Of a stretch of 64,000 nucleotides of DNA, positions 26,482 to 36,063 are shown piece after piece. The notes under the pieces were generated by a model. It did not search any database, had not been told where the DNA came from, and saw only the letters and a program-made list of their open reading frames with translations. Within the stretch, counting starts at the first letter, position 1. Every line of letters begins with the position of its first letter. The DNA comes from Bradyrhizobium sp. WSM3983 (GTDB lineage: Bacteria; Pseudomonadota; Alphaproteobacteria; Rhizobiales; Xanthobacteraceae), in contig NZ_AXAY01000003.1 of assembly GCF_000473045.1 (NCBI RefSeq), positions 1-64,000 of the forward strand. The letters run 5' to 3'. The position numbers and the translations under genes are program-made.

Positions 26482-27870
26482 TCACGCCCCGTTCAGGAAT
26501 TGAAGCGGGTCAACCGGGCTCGATCCCTTGCGGATCTCGAAGTGGAGCTGCGGCGACGCCACCTCCCCGGATTGACCCGACTTGGCAATGACCTGACCGC
26601 GCTTGATAGGATCGCCGCGCTTCACCAACAGCTCACTCGCATGGGCATATGCGGTGACGTAGCCGTTGGAGTGCCGAACCAGGACCAGATTGCCGTAACC
26701 TTTCAATTCGTTGCCGGAATAGGCGACGACGCCGTCTTCAGCCGCCTTGACCGGCGTCCCCTCGGGCACCGCGACATTGATGCCGTCATTGGACTTGCCG
26801 TTGGTCTTGGCGCCGTAGCTCGTGATCACCTTGCCGCGCACCGGCCAGCGGAAGGTCGGCAGCGAACTGGTGGTCTCCGCTGCTTTCGCCGGCGTCTCGG
26901 TGGCCTTCTCTTCGATATTGGTGGTGGCCTGGGCCAGGCGCGCGCTCTGCGCCGGGGTAGCGATTGCAGCCATCTTGGTGGCGGGTGCCGGAGCGGCCGC
27001 GACCGGCTGCAGCGCCGCCGTCACGGGAGCCGCCGCGACCGGCGCCGGAGCAAGCGGCGCGGCGACCGCCGCGGTCCTGGCGCCAGGCACGGTCAGCTTG
27101 GTGCCGAGCTTGAGCTTGGCCGAAGGCGCGAGACCATTGGCGCGGGCGAGCTCCGCCGCGGAGATATGGTTCTTGCGCGCGATGCTGGCGAGCGTGTCGC
27201 CGTGATTGACGAAGTGGGAGCTGGACGGCGCGGCCACCGCGGCAACTGGCTTCGGCGCCATGACGGGAGCCGCAGCAACTGGAGCCATGACCGGTGCGGG
27301 AGCGGCGGCCGTTGCACCGGGATGCGGAATGATCAGCTGCTGGCCGGGCGAGAGCGCGCGCGGCCCCTTGTAACCGTTAGCGGCCATGATCGCCTGCGGC
27401 GTCACGTGATAGCGCTTCGCGAGCACGTCGAGCGTGTCGCTGGTGCCGACGATAATCTTGGTCCCGCCAGCCGGCTGGGTGGCCACGACCGAGCGCTGCG
27501 GCACGGTGCCGGTAGCTTCAAGCCGCGGCTGGGCCGGCGGCGTGTAGGAGCCGAGGCCGCGACCGCCTCCGGAGACGCCCCCACCCGCTGCAACCGGATA
27601 GGATTGCGGTGCGGTGACCGCCGGCGGCAAGGACTGGGACTGATAATAACCGGGCTGGGTCTGCGGCCGCGCATATTGCGGCAGCTCTCGCTGCGGCGGC
27701 GGGGCCTGCTGGACCGAACCGGTCGATTCAGAGAAGGGATTGGAGAAGTTCGACTGGGACAGCCGCGACTGCATGTCGGCACTGCACCCTGCGAAGCTGA
27801 AGGAAATCAGCGCCAGCACCGCGACCTGCGGTACGCGGCGCGAGTAAAGCAACTCGGCGACAACAGACAT
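26482..27870 (-). CDS. NlpD-like lipoprotein with two LysM domains and a degenerate LytM domain (462 aa)
   Basis: The lipoprotein signal ends in lipobox FAGC (Cys 29). Two LysM peptidoglycan-binding domains (VGTSDTLDVLAKRYHV near 150 and VNHGDTLASIARKNHI near 225) are separated by Ala/Pro-rich linkers. The C-terminal ~120 residues form an M23/LytM domain. Its zinc ligands are missing: the HxxxD position reads NDGIN and the HxH position reads QLH. It is thus probably an amidase activator, as E. coli NlpD is, rather than an enzyme, acting in septal wall splitting at the outer membrane. It lies 110 nt after pcm in a surE-pcm-nlpD order. Confidence 0.9.
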   Translation of the reverse strand: MSVVAELLYSRRVPQVAVLALISFSFAGCSADMQSRLSQSNFSNPFSESTGSVQQAPPPQRELPQYARPQTQPGYYQSQSLPPAVTAPQSYPVAAGGGVSGGGRGLGSYTPPAQPRLEATGTVPQRSVVATQPAGGTKIIVGTSDTLDVLAKRYHVTPQAIMAANGYKGPRALSPGQQLIIPHPGATAAAPAPVMAPVAAAPVMAPKPVAAVAAPSSSHFVNHGDTLASIARKNHISAAELARANGLAPSAKLKLGTKLTVPGARTAAVAAPLAPAPVAAAPVTAALQPVAAAPAPATKMAAIATPAQSARLAQATTNIEEKATETPAKAAETTSSLPTFRWPVRGKVITSYGAKTNGKSNDGINVAVPEGTPVKAAEDGVVAYSGNELKGYGNLVLVRHSNGYVTAYAHASELLVKRGDPIKRGQVIAKSGQSGEVASPQLHFEIRKGSSPVDPLQFLNGA

Positions 27871-27979
27871 GGTTACTCACTCGTACGCAACAGAACTGGT
27901 CTTTTAAGTAAACACGCACCGAGTAAATAACGGCTTAACCCTCCCAATAAGATGTTGGATGTGCAGCCAATCCGGAGTT

Positions 27980-28630
27980 CTACAGCTCCCGCGCCACGCC
28001 GGGCAGCGCGGGCACGAAACGGACCTCGACGAGTTCCTTGCGGTCGATCCCGGCTTCGGTCCGGCTGAGACGGATCAGCGTCTGCACGCCCTGATGCGGG
28101 CCAACCGGCGCGATCAGGATGCCGCCGACCTCGAGCCGCTCGATCAAATTCTCCGGAATCTGCTCCACCGCGGCGGTGACGATGATGCGGTCGAACATGC
28201 CGATGTTCGGCGGCAGATTGAGGCCGTCGCCAAGCATCACCTCGACATTGTGATAGTCGAGCTTTTCGAGCCTGGCGCGTGCGGCATCAGCAAGCCTGCG
28301 GTAGCGCTCGACCGTCAGCACCTCGCGCGTCAGCCGCGACAGCACGGCGGCCTGATAGCCGGAGCCGGCGCCGATCTCGAGCACGCGGTGGCTCTTCTGG
28401 AGCTGAAGCTGCTCGGTCATGTAGGCGACGACGAAAGGCTGGCTGATGGTCTGTCCGCAGGCGATCGGCAGCGCGCTGTCACGATAGGCGCCGTCGCGAT
28501 CACAGGCCTCGACGAACAGCTCGCGCGGCACCTCCTCCATGGCCCGCAGCACGGTCTGATCGCTGATGCCGCGACGCCTCAGCGTGAGCTGAAACATCAT
28601 CTTTTCCGGCGGGTACTGATTGGAGGTCAT
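27980..28630 (-). CDS. pcm: Protein-L-isoaspartate O-methyltransferase (216 aa)
   Basis: This enzyme repairs isoaspartyl residues in aged proteins by SAM-dependent methylation. Signatures are the substrate loop [20 protein letters not shown] (about residues 51-70), the SAM-binding motif [18 protein letters not shown] and VEMLGDG-like [12 protein letters not shown], followed by [17 protein letters not shown] and the GGILIAPVG strand. Length is typical. The gene lies in the surE-pcm-nlpD order, but a plus-strand response regulator gene separates it from surE. Confidence 0.95.
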   Translation of the reverse strand: MTSNQYPPEKMMFQLTLRRRGISDQTVLRAMEEVPRELFVEACDRDGAYRDSALPIACGQTISQPFVVAYMTEQLQLQKSHRVLEIGAGSGYQAAVLSRLTREVLTVERYRRLADAARARLEKLDYHNVEVMLGDGLNLPPNIGMFDRIIVTAAVEQIPENLIERLEVGGILIAPVGPHQGVQTLIRLSRTEAGIDRKELVEVRFVPALPGVAREL

Positions 28631-28868
28631 CGCTGCTTATGTCGTCTCGTGGGGTCGCGGTCGATGGCTTTGCGCAGATGCCCAGAGCCAGAATCTTGTT
28701 CCTGCTTAGGAACCCATGATAACCTTCCAGCGCAGCATTTGACCACAAATCGGCTTGCAACAGAGGAGCCGTCACGGCCATTTTCAGGTGGCAGTTGGCC
28801 GAAACGCGCATTGCGTCGATTCGTGTTATCTGCGAACGTTTTCGGGAATGGGCAAGGACTCAACGACA

Positions 28869-29240
28869 ATGACCGCGACGGGGCCTTCGGGCCGCTCTGT
28901 ATTCCTCGTCGAAGACGAGGTGATGATCAGGATGATGGTCGCGGATATGCTCGAAGAGCTCGGTTACAAGGTCGCGGCCGAAGCGGGCGATATCACCGAG
29001 GCCCTGCGGCTCGCCCAGGCGATCGAGTTCGACATCGCCATCCTCGACGTCAACGTCAACGGCAAGGTCATCTCGCCGGTCGCCGATGTCATCAAAGCCA
29101 AGGGCTGCCCCTTCATCTTCGCGACCGGCTACGGCTCATCGGGCCTGCCCGAGCAATATCGGGACCGGCCGGCGCTGCAGAAGCCGTTTCAGCTCGACGC
29201 GCTCGGCAAGACCATCGAAGCCGCCCTTCGCGGCGGCTAG
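28869..29240 (+). CDS. Single-domain response regulator (CheY-like), 123 aa
   Basis: The protein is one receiver domain with no output domain. Acidic pocket residues lie in FLVEDEVM, the phosphoacceptor Asp is in IAILDVNVNGK (about residue 58), the switch Thr is in FATGYGSSG and the conserved Lys in LQKPF. Similar stand-alone receivers in Bradyrhizobium act in phosphorelays or motility, but the partner kinase is not nearby. It is transcribed opposite to the flanking surE and pcm genes. The start could also be ATG 28848; 28869 is chosen for its AAGGA element and the clean domain start. Its stop is 3 nt from the surE stop. Confidence 0.9.
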   Translation: MTATGPSGRSVFLVEDEVMIRMMVADMLEELGYKVAAEAGDITEALRLAQAIEFDIAILDVNVNGKVISPVADVIKAKGCPFIFATGYGSSGLPEQYRDRPALQKPFQLDALGKTIEAALRGG

Positions 29241-29243
29241 CTG

Positions 29244-30011
29244 CTACTTTAGCGTCGCGCTCAGCTCTTCGGAAAATGCTTCATTGGTGCGGTCGAGCCG
29301 CAGCGGCGTGACCGAGACGTAGCGCTCGCGCAGCGCCGCGAGGTCAGTGCCCTCTGCGGGAGTGTCCATCATCGCGGCACGTTCGAAACCGATCCAGAAA
29401 TAGGGATTGTTGCGGCCATCCCTGCGCTCATCGATCCTGAGGAAGCCGAGATTACGCTTGCCCTGGCGCGTCACGCGAATGCCGAGCACGTCCTCCGGCG
29501 CGCAGGACGGGAAGTTGACGTTGATGACGGTATCCTTCGGGATGCCGGCCTTGATCACCTTGCGCAAGATGTCGGGCCCGAATTTGCGCGCGGTGTCCCA
29601 CGGCGGCCGCTCGCGCGTCTCGACGCTGAATTCCTGCGACAGCGCGAATGACGGGATGCCCAGGATGGTGCCTTCGAGCGCGCCGGCGATAGTGCCGGAG
29701 TAGACAACGTCCTCGGCAACGTTGCGGCCCTTGTTGACGCCGGAGAGCACGACATCGGGGAGCTCTGCGCCGAGGATATGGCGCGCGCCCATGATGACGC
29801 AGTCGGTCGGCGTGCCGCGCACCGCAAAGTGCCGCGGTCCGACTTCGCGCAGGCGCAGCGGGTCGTTCAGCGACAGCGAATGCGATACGCCTGACTGGTC
29901 GAGCTCGGGCGCGACCACCCAGACGTCGTCGGACAGCGCGCGTGCGATCTCCTCCACGACCTTGAGGCCGGGAGCGTGGATGCCGTCGTCATTGGTGCAG
30001 AGAATGCGCAT
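29244..30011 (-). CDS. surE: 5'/3'-nucleotidase SurE (255 aa)
   Basis: SurE is a metal-dependent nucleoside monophosphatase. The N-terminus MRILCTNDDGIHAPG carries the paired Asp metal ligands. WVVAPELDQSGVSHSLSL, VRGTPTDCVIMG and VVLSGVNKGRNVAEDVVYSG are all diagnostic. Length matches the family. Together with serS upstream and pcm and nlpD downstream it forms the widespread surE-pcm-nlpD neighbourhood, thought to support stationary-phase survival. Confidence 0.96.
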   Translation of the reverse strand: MRILCTNDDGIHAPGLKVVEEIARALSDDVWVVAPELDQSGVSHSLSLNDPLRLREVGPRHFAVRGTPTDCVIMGARHILGAELPDVVLSGVNKGRNVAEDVVYSGTIAGALEGTILGIPSFALSQEFSVETRERPPWDTARKFGPDILRKVIKAGIPKDTVINVNFPSCAPEDVLGIRVTRQGKRNLGFLRIDERRDGRNNPYFWIGFERAAMMDTPAEGTDLAALRERYVSVTPLRLDRTNEAFSEELSATLK

Positions 30012-30144
30012 GCCGGTTGTCGATTCCTGGAGTGAGGTCAGGCCGTCTTATCCGGCTGGGACCGATCAGGCAAACCGGCATCAGAGCAGACCTCACCCGT
30101 AATCCCTGTTCATTGCCGCAGCGCAGCAATTGATCCCACTCGCT

Positions 30145-30570
30145 TTAGCGGCGGACGCGCCATTGCGGCAGGAAGCGCGCGAGCTTGCCCTCCGCGCGCA
30201 ACTGCATCGCGGGCACGACTGGGCTGACGACCGCTGTCTCAATCACACCGAGCGCCTTCAGCTGCGCAACGAACGGGGCCGACACGGGTGTCTCTGGAAA
30301 GCGCTCGCGCGCGACCGTCACCGCTTTGTCAAAATCCTCGATATTGACACCCGGCTTGTCTCGCCGGCTTTGCACATGGGTGTCGTCCCAGAGCCGCGCG
30401 ATGTCGATGTCCAGCACGCCACGCAAGCGCTGATCGACGGCCTGGATGCCGGCACCGGTCACCGCCCATTGTCGGCCGACCCAGAAGATGTCGCGGTGCA
30501 AGGCCATAAACGGTCGGTTCGCGTTGACGGTGGACGGCAGGATAACCGGCCGCCCGATCTTCGCAACCAA
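30145..30570 (-). CDS. Conserved hypothetical protein between serS and surE (141 aa)
   Basis: No domain is recognised. The sequence is soluble, with an aromatic cluster (FMALHRDIFWVGRQWAVTG, about residues 21-39) and a basic C-terminus (ARFLPQWRVRR). I recall similar genes at this position in related genomes, but cannot name a function. It begins 31 nt after the serS stop on the same strand, so it probably belongs to the serS-surE transcript. Confidence 0.65.
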   Translation of the reverse strand: MVAKIGRPVILPSTVNANRPFMALHRDIFWVGRQWAVTGAGIQAVDQRLRGVLDIDIARLWDDTHVQSRRDKPGVNIEDFDKAVTVARERFPETPVSAPFVAQLKALGVIETAVVSPVVPAMQLRAEGKLARFLPQWRVRR

Positions 30571-30601
30571 ACGTTTCTGCGTTTTTGGGAAGCAACGCGC
30601 C

Positions 30602-31975
<1,374 letters not shown>

Positions 31976-32011
31976 TCAACGGTTCACATTGGTGCGTCTC
32001 CTAGCATGGCT

Positions 32012-32111
32012 GTCATCGTCCGCGAAAGCGGGCGATCCAGTATTCCAGAGACGACGGTGATTCCTCGATATGCCGCGGCGTACTGGATTCCCCGCTTTCG
32101 CGGGGAATGAC
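32012..32111. repeat. Copy 2 of the ~100-bp palindromic dispersed repeat
   Basis: This copy starts gtcatcgtccgcgaaagcgg and ends cccgctttcgcggggaatga, so its two ends are complementary. The centre contains atccagtattccagagacga and ccgcggcgtactggattc. It lies between serS and tatC, 19 nt from the tatC stop codon, and could act as a terminator or mRNA-stabilising structure. It is homologous to 26355-26454. Confidence 0.88.
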
Positions 32112-32130
32112 GCCGGTGGATTTGGCCGCC

Positions 32131-32943
32131 CTACTCTGCCGGATTGGCCGGCGTCGACACGTCGGTGCCGGTGTTCGCCTGCGAGGCTGCCGCCTTCTTC
32201 TCCACCATCGAGACGGCGATGATCGAGCCCTCGTAGAGCGCCAGCAAGGGAATCGCGAGCGAGCACTGACTGAGCACGTCAGGTGGCGTCAGCACGGCTG
32301 CGATGATGAAGGCGACCACGATGAAGTAACGCCGTTTCTCGCGCAGCATCTTCGAAGTGACGATGCCGATCCGCCCGAGCAGTGTCAGGATCACCGGAAG
32401 CTGGAAGGCGATGCCGAAGGCGAAGATCAACGACATCATCAGCGACAAATATTCGCCGACCTTGGGCAGGAGCTGAATCTGCGCCGTCTCGTCACTGCCG
32501 GCCTGCTGCATGCCGAGCGAGAAGCGCACCAGCATCGGCAGCACGACGAAATAGACCAGCGCCGCGCCGAGCACGAAGAAGAACGGGGTTGCGACCAGAT
32601 ATGGCAGGAAGGCCTGCTTCTCGTGCTTATAGAGGCCGGGCGCGACGAACTTGTAGATCTGCGTCGCGACGATCGGGAACGAGATGAATCCAGCACCGAA
32701 CAGCGCGAGCTTGAGCTGGGTGATGAAATATTCCAGCAGCGCCGTGTAGATGAATTTCGAATTGTCGGCGCCAGCGACCCACACGAACGGCCAGACCAGC
32801 ACGTTGTAGATCTGCTTGGCGAAGAAGAAGCAGAAGATGAAGGCCACTCCGAATCCGAGCAGCGCCTTGATCAGCCGCGACCGCAGCTCGATCAAATGGT
32901 CCATCAGCGGGGCTTTGCTGGCCTCGATATCGGCGTCGCTCAT
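32131..32943 (-). CDS. tatC: Sec-independent translocase subunit TatC (270 aa)
   Basis: TatC is the six-helix inner-membrane receptor for twin-arginine signal peptides. The N-terminal [20 protein letters not shown] matches the conserved cytoplasmic signal-binding surface. Further signatures are FFSYTAL-type regions ([20 protein letters not shown]), the [20 protein letters not shown] span and [10 protein letters not shown] polar Ala/Thr-rich tail ends the protein. Its ATG overlaps the tatB stop by 4 nt (ATGA), consistent with coupled translation of the tatABC operon. Confidence 0.96.
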   Translation of the reverse strand: MSDADIEASKAPLMDHLIELRSRLIKALLGFGVAFIFCFFFAKQIYNVLVWPFVWVAGADNSKFIYTALLEYFITQLKLALFGAGFISFPIVATQIYKFVAPGLYKHEKQAFLPYLVATPFFFVLGAALVYFVVLPMLVRFSLGMQQAGSDETAQIQLLPKVGEYLSLMMSLIFAFGIAFQLPVILTLLGRIGIVTSKMLREKRRYFIVVAFIIAAVLTPPDVLSQCSLAIPLLALYEGSIIAVSMVEKKAAASQANTGTDVSTPANPAE

Positions 32944-33470
32944 GACGCTTTGGCGTCCTTGATCGCTTCGGGCGCGGTGTCTTGAGTAATGGCGTCCTGG
33001 GTAACGGCGTCCTGCGTGACCTGCGCCTGCTCGACCTCGCGGGTGATGGCGAGCGGCTCGTTCACGGCGGAATGTGCTTCCGCCTCCGCGAAGGTTTCAG
33101 GCGTCGGGGCCTCCGGTGTCGTCGGAGTCGCTGGCGGTTCAACAGCAGTCGTCGCGGGCGTCTCAGCCGGCTTATCGAGCGCATCGACGCGAAGCGCGCC
33201 GCTGACGTCCTTCTGCAGCGAGGTCATCAGACCGCCGCCGGTGAAGCCGGAGGCGGCTTCCTTGACCTCGTCAAAGCTCTTCTTGAGGTCGGCCATTTCG
33301 GCCTCGCGCATGGCTTCCTGGAACTGGCCCTGGAATTCGGCGGCCATCTTGCGGGCCTTGCCCATCCATTGGCCGACCATGCGCAGCACGCCCGGCAGCT
33401 CTTTCGGGCCAATGGCGACCAGGGCCACGACCCCGATCAGAACCAGTTCACTCCACCCGATGTCGAACAT
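32940..33470 (-). CDS. tatB: Sec-independent translocase subunit TatB (176 aa)
   Basis: A single N-terminal membrane helix ([20 protein letters not shown]) is followed by the [20 protein letters not shown] amphipathic helix, typical of TatB. A helical region follows to about residue 90 ([17 protein letters not shown]). The last ~80 residues are Pro/Thr/Glu-rich with repeated VTQDA-type units. TatB binds the Tat substrate with TatC. It overlaps tatC by 4 nt and follows tatA by 88 nt. Confidence 0.95.
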   Translation of the reverse strand: MFDIGWSELVLIGVVALVAIGPKELPGVLRMVGQWMGKARKMAAEFQGQFQEAMREAEMADLKKSFDEVKEAASGFTGGGLMTSLQKDVSGALRVDALDKPAETPATTAVEPPATPTTPEAPTPETFAEAEAHSAVNEPLAITREVEQAQVTQDAVTQDAITQDTAPEAIKDAKAS

Positions 33471-33558
33471 GACGTCTTCCGTTCACGCGAAGCCACGACC
33501 GGCCCGATCCCTCACGCGCAGGATCGGGGCCGTTTCCCGCGTCTCGCGTGCTCCTGGC

Positions 33559-33792
33559 TCAGACGGCCTTGCTGCCGACGTCGGACCGTGCCGCAGTCGG
33601 CGCGGCATTGTGCTCGATGGATTTCGAGGGCTCCTGCTTCTCGGCGGGCTTGTCGTCGTCCTGCATGCCCTTCTTGAAGGCCTTGATGCCCTGCGCCACG
33701 TCGCCCATCAGATCCGAAATCTTGCCGCGGCCGAACAGCAGCAGGACCACTGCGATCACCAAGATCCAGTGCCAAATGCTAAGTGAACCCAT
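33559..33792 (-). CDS. tatA: Sec-independent translocase subunit TatA (77 aa)
   Basis: TatA oligomers form the conducting part of the Tat system. The short N-terminal helix [20 protein letters not shown] and the [20 protein letters not shown] hinge and amphipathic helix are characteristic. The polar tail is short. ATG 33792 is chosen because TatA proteins begin MGSxSIWHW. The gene is 168 nt downstream of scpB, where an operon promoter may lie. Confidence 0.95.
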   Translation of the reverse strand: MGSLSIWHWILVIAVVLLLFGRGKISDLMGDVAQGIKAFKKGMQDDDKPAEKQEPSKSIEHNAAPTAARSDVGSKAV

Positions 33793-33960
33793 CCTGCAAC
33801 CCTCCAAACGCGCATGGCCGGGACCCCGGCCGATCTTGACCGGAACGTAGGCTTCGCAGGCCTCAAAAACAAGGACCATGGCAGCGCCAATTCGCTGTTG
33901 GCACTACGCAATCTTGCTAGTGTTAACTCGTCGCAGGAGGCCCGCCAAAGGGCCGAAGGA

Positions 33961-34713
33961 TCACTCCTCGCTTCCGCCCTCGCCGCCCTCATTGCCGCCT
34001 TCCGGCGGTGTTTCGGGCTCGACCGCCGGCGCCAGCGCCAGATCGAGGTCCTCACCGGGTTCCAAGGGATCCTCGTCCTCGCGGAGCTGCGGGTCATCCG
34101 ACGGCGTCGGTACACTGAATCCGGTCGGCAGCCGCGAATCCAGCAGGCCCGTGCCCTTCAGCTCCTCCAGCCCCGGCAGATCGCCGAGCTGTTCCAGGGT
34201 GAACTGCGACAGGAAATCCTCGGTGGTTCCAAAGGTCAGCGGACGGCCGGGCGTCTTGCGACGGCCGCGCGGCTTGATCCAGCCGGTCTCCAGCAGCACG
34301 TCGAGCGTGCCCTTCGAGGTGACCACGCCGCGGATCTCCTCGATCTCGGCCCGCGTCACCGGCTGGTGATAGGCGATGATCGCCAGCACTTCGATGGCCG
34401 CACGCGACAGGCGGCGGGTCTCGGTGCTCTCGCGCGTCATCAGCCAGGCAAGATCGCCGGCAGTGCGGAAGGTCCATTTGTTGGCCACCCGCACGAGGTT
34501 CACGCCGCGCAAGGCGTAGTCGGCCTGAAGCTGCTCGAGCGCAGCCTTGACGTCGACCCTCTCGGGCATGCGCTTGGCCAGCGTCGCCGTATCCAGCGGT
34601 TCATTCGAAGCAAACAGCAGCGCTTCCAGCAGCCGCAATTCTTCGGGACGTGCCTGGGACTCGTTCTCCATCGGCTCGGCCTCTTCTACCCGCACTTCAG
34701 CCAGGCTTGCCAT
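33961..34713 (-). CDS. scpB: Segregation and condensation protein ScpB (250 aa)
   Basis: ScpB is a winged-helix dimer that, with ScpA, bridges SMC heads during chromosome condensation. Two winged-helix domains are visible: LRLLEALLFASNEPLDTATL through FRTAGDLAWLM, and RLSRAAIEVLAIIAYHQPVT through IRGVVTSKGTLDVLLETGWI, followed by GRPLTFGTTEDFLSQFTL. The last ~50 residues are acidic and Pro/Gly-rich and probably disordered. ATG 34713 has GGAGA upstream; an in-frame GTG at 34734 lies at the scpA stop. scpB follows scpA at once. Confidence 0.94.
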   Translation of the reverse strand: MASLAEVRVEEAEPMENESQARPEELRLLEALLFASNEPLDTATLAKRMPERVDVKAALEQLQADYALRGVNLVRVANKWTFRTAGDLAWLMTRESTETRRLSRAAIEVLAIIAYHQPVTRAEIEEIRGVVTSKGTLDVLLETGWIKPRGRRKTPGRPLTFGTTEDFLSQFTLEQLGDLPGLEELKGTGLLDSRLPTGFSVPTPSDDPQLREDEDPLEPGEDLDLALAPAVEPETPPEGGNEGGEGGSEE

Positions 34714-34734
34714 GGCAGCTTCTCCTTCTTGCAC

Positions 34735-35574
34735 TTAACCGACCGGCGCGTCGGGCGCAGGAGCTGCGTCCACGACCGGTTTCGGGCGCCCCTTCCGGAA
34801 ATAGATGGGCGCAAACGCCTCTTTCTGGTTCAGCTCGAGCTGACCTTCACGCACGAGCTCGAGCGCGGCGGCGAAGCTGGAGGCGAACACCGTCGCGCGC
34901 TGTGTCGGATCGGCGACGTGACGGACCAGGAAATCATCGAGAACACCCCAATCGTCCTGTTCGCTGATACTGCCGACGAGCCGCTCCAGCGTGGCGCGCG
35001 CCTCGGCGAGCGACCACACGGTGCGCTTGGCCAGATGCACGCTCGCCAGCACGCGCGACTGGCGCTGTGAGGCATAGGCCGTGAGCAGGTCGTACAGCGT
35101 CGCCGTGTATTTCGGATGCCGGATCTCGGCGATCTGCTCGGGCTCGCCGCGCGGGAAGATGTCCCGCTGTAGCTGCGGCCTGTTCATCAGCCGGTTGGCG
35201 GCTTCGCGAATGGCTTCCAGGCGGCGCAGACGGTTGGCGAGCGCAGTTGCCATTTCCTCGGCGCTGGGCCCCTCCGCGCTCGGCGGCTCCGGCAGCAGCA
35301 GGCGCGACTTCAGGAAGGCCAGCCACGCCGCCATCACGAGATAGTCGGCGGCAAGCTCGAGCCGGATCTTTCGCGCAGCTTCGATGAAGTGAAGGTACTG
35401 GTCGGCCAGCGCCAGGATCGAGATCTTGGCGAGATCGACCTTCTGCTGCCGCGCCAGCGCGAGCAGGAGATCGAGCGGGCCTTCATAGCCCTCGACGTCG
35501 ACCACCAACGCCGGCTCGCCCTCGGCCAGCTCTGCGGGCCGCCCGGTTTCAAACGATAGGATTTCTGCGGTCAT
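34735..35574 (-). CDS. scpA: Segregation and condensation protein ScpA (279 aa)
   Basis: ScpA is the kleisin of the bacterial SMC complex. The N-terminus VEGYEGPLDLLLALARQQKV and DLAKISILALADQYLHFIEA are highly typical, followed by LAADYLVMAAWLAFLKSRLL. The C-terminal winged helix (about residues 190-260) binds the SMC head. Its ATG overlaps by 4 nt the stop of the decayed nagZ gene upstream, a relic of coupled translation. Order nagZ-scpA-scpB-tatA is typical of Rhizobiales. Confidence 0.95.
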   Translation of the reverse strand: MTAEILSFETGRPAELAEGEPALVVDVEGYEGPLDLLLALARQQKVDLAKISILALADQYLHFIEAARKIRLELAADYLVMAAWLAFLKSRLLLPEPPSAEGPSAEEMATALANRLRRLEAIREAANRLMNRPQLQRDIFPRGEPEQIAEIRHPKYTATLYDLLTAYASQRQSRVLASVHLAKRTVWSLAEARATLERLVGSISEQDDWGVLDDFLVRHVADPTQRATVFASSFAAALELVREGQLELNQKEAFAPIYFRKGRPKPVVDAAPAPDAPVG

Positions 35575-36018
35575 GCGGATGCCGTGGTTACGGTCAATGC
35601 GTCCAGTTCCGCATTGTCATTGCTGTGAAGCGTCGCGTCGCAGCCGGCCGCGAACATGGCGCAAATTCGCTCGGTGACGCCTCCCGCCAGCGCATTTCTC
35701 GTCGACGTGTCATCACTCATTAACAAACCCTGGAACTCGACTCGCGCAGCGAATCACCTGAGCGATCATTGTTGCAGAAGTCGTCACTAGATGGGCGGGG
35801 TCGGCAGCGCCATCCACGGGAATGCTGAGATCAGCAAGATAGGCGGCAGTCAGGCACGGTAGAGCCAATTCCCTAGCCGGAACTGTGGCTTGGGTCGAAC
35901 TCTCGAGGCTATGACTGAGGCGAATGACGCCGCATAGGCGTCCGGCACGGACAAATGCCCGCTCAGCGGCGGTCAGTTCCGTTCCGGATACGCCGGTATT
36001 GAAGGCCCGCGTGCTCAT
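35571..36018 (-). pseudogene. nagZ: Decayed nagZ (beta-N-acetylhexosaminidase) gene
   Basis: Only ~450 nt remain of a gene normally about 1 kb. Start 36018 gives MSTRAFNTGVSGTELTAAER, the usual NagZ N-terminus. The frame then joins LTAAYLADLSIPVD (mid-protein) directly to DPAHLVTTSATMIAQVIR (C-terminal third), so the catalytic regions between are deleted. At 35736 a one-base shift leads to FQGLLMSDDTS and LAGGVTERICAMFAAGCDAT, ending at a TGA that overlaps scpA. NagZ recycles peptidoglycan by removing GlcNAc from anhydro-muropeptides. The position between the SPOR gene and scpA is the normal place for nagZ. Confidence 0.85.
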
Positions 36019-36063
36019 AGGGCCGATTAACCTTGCCCCGGGAGGGGGTCAAGGAAACGGCCG

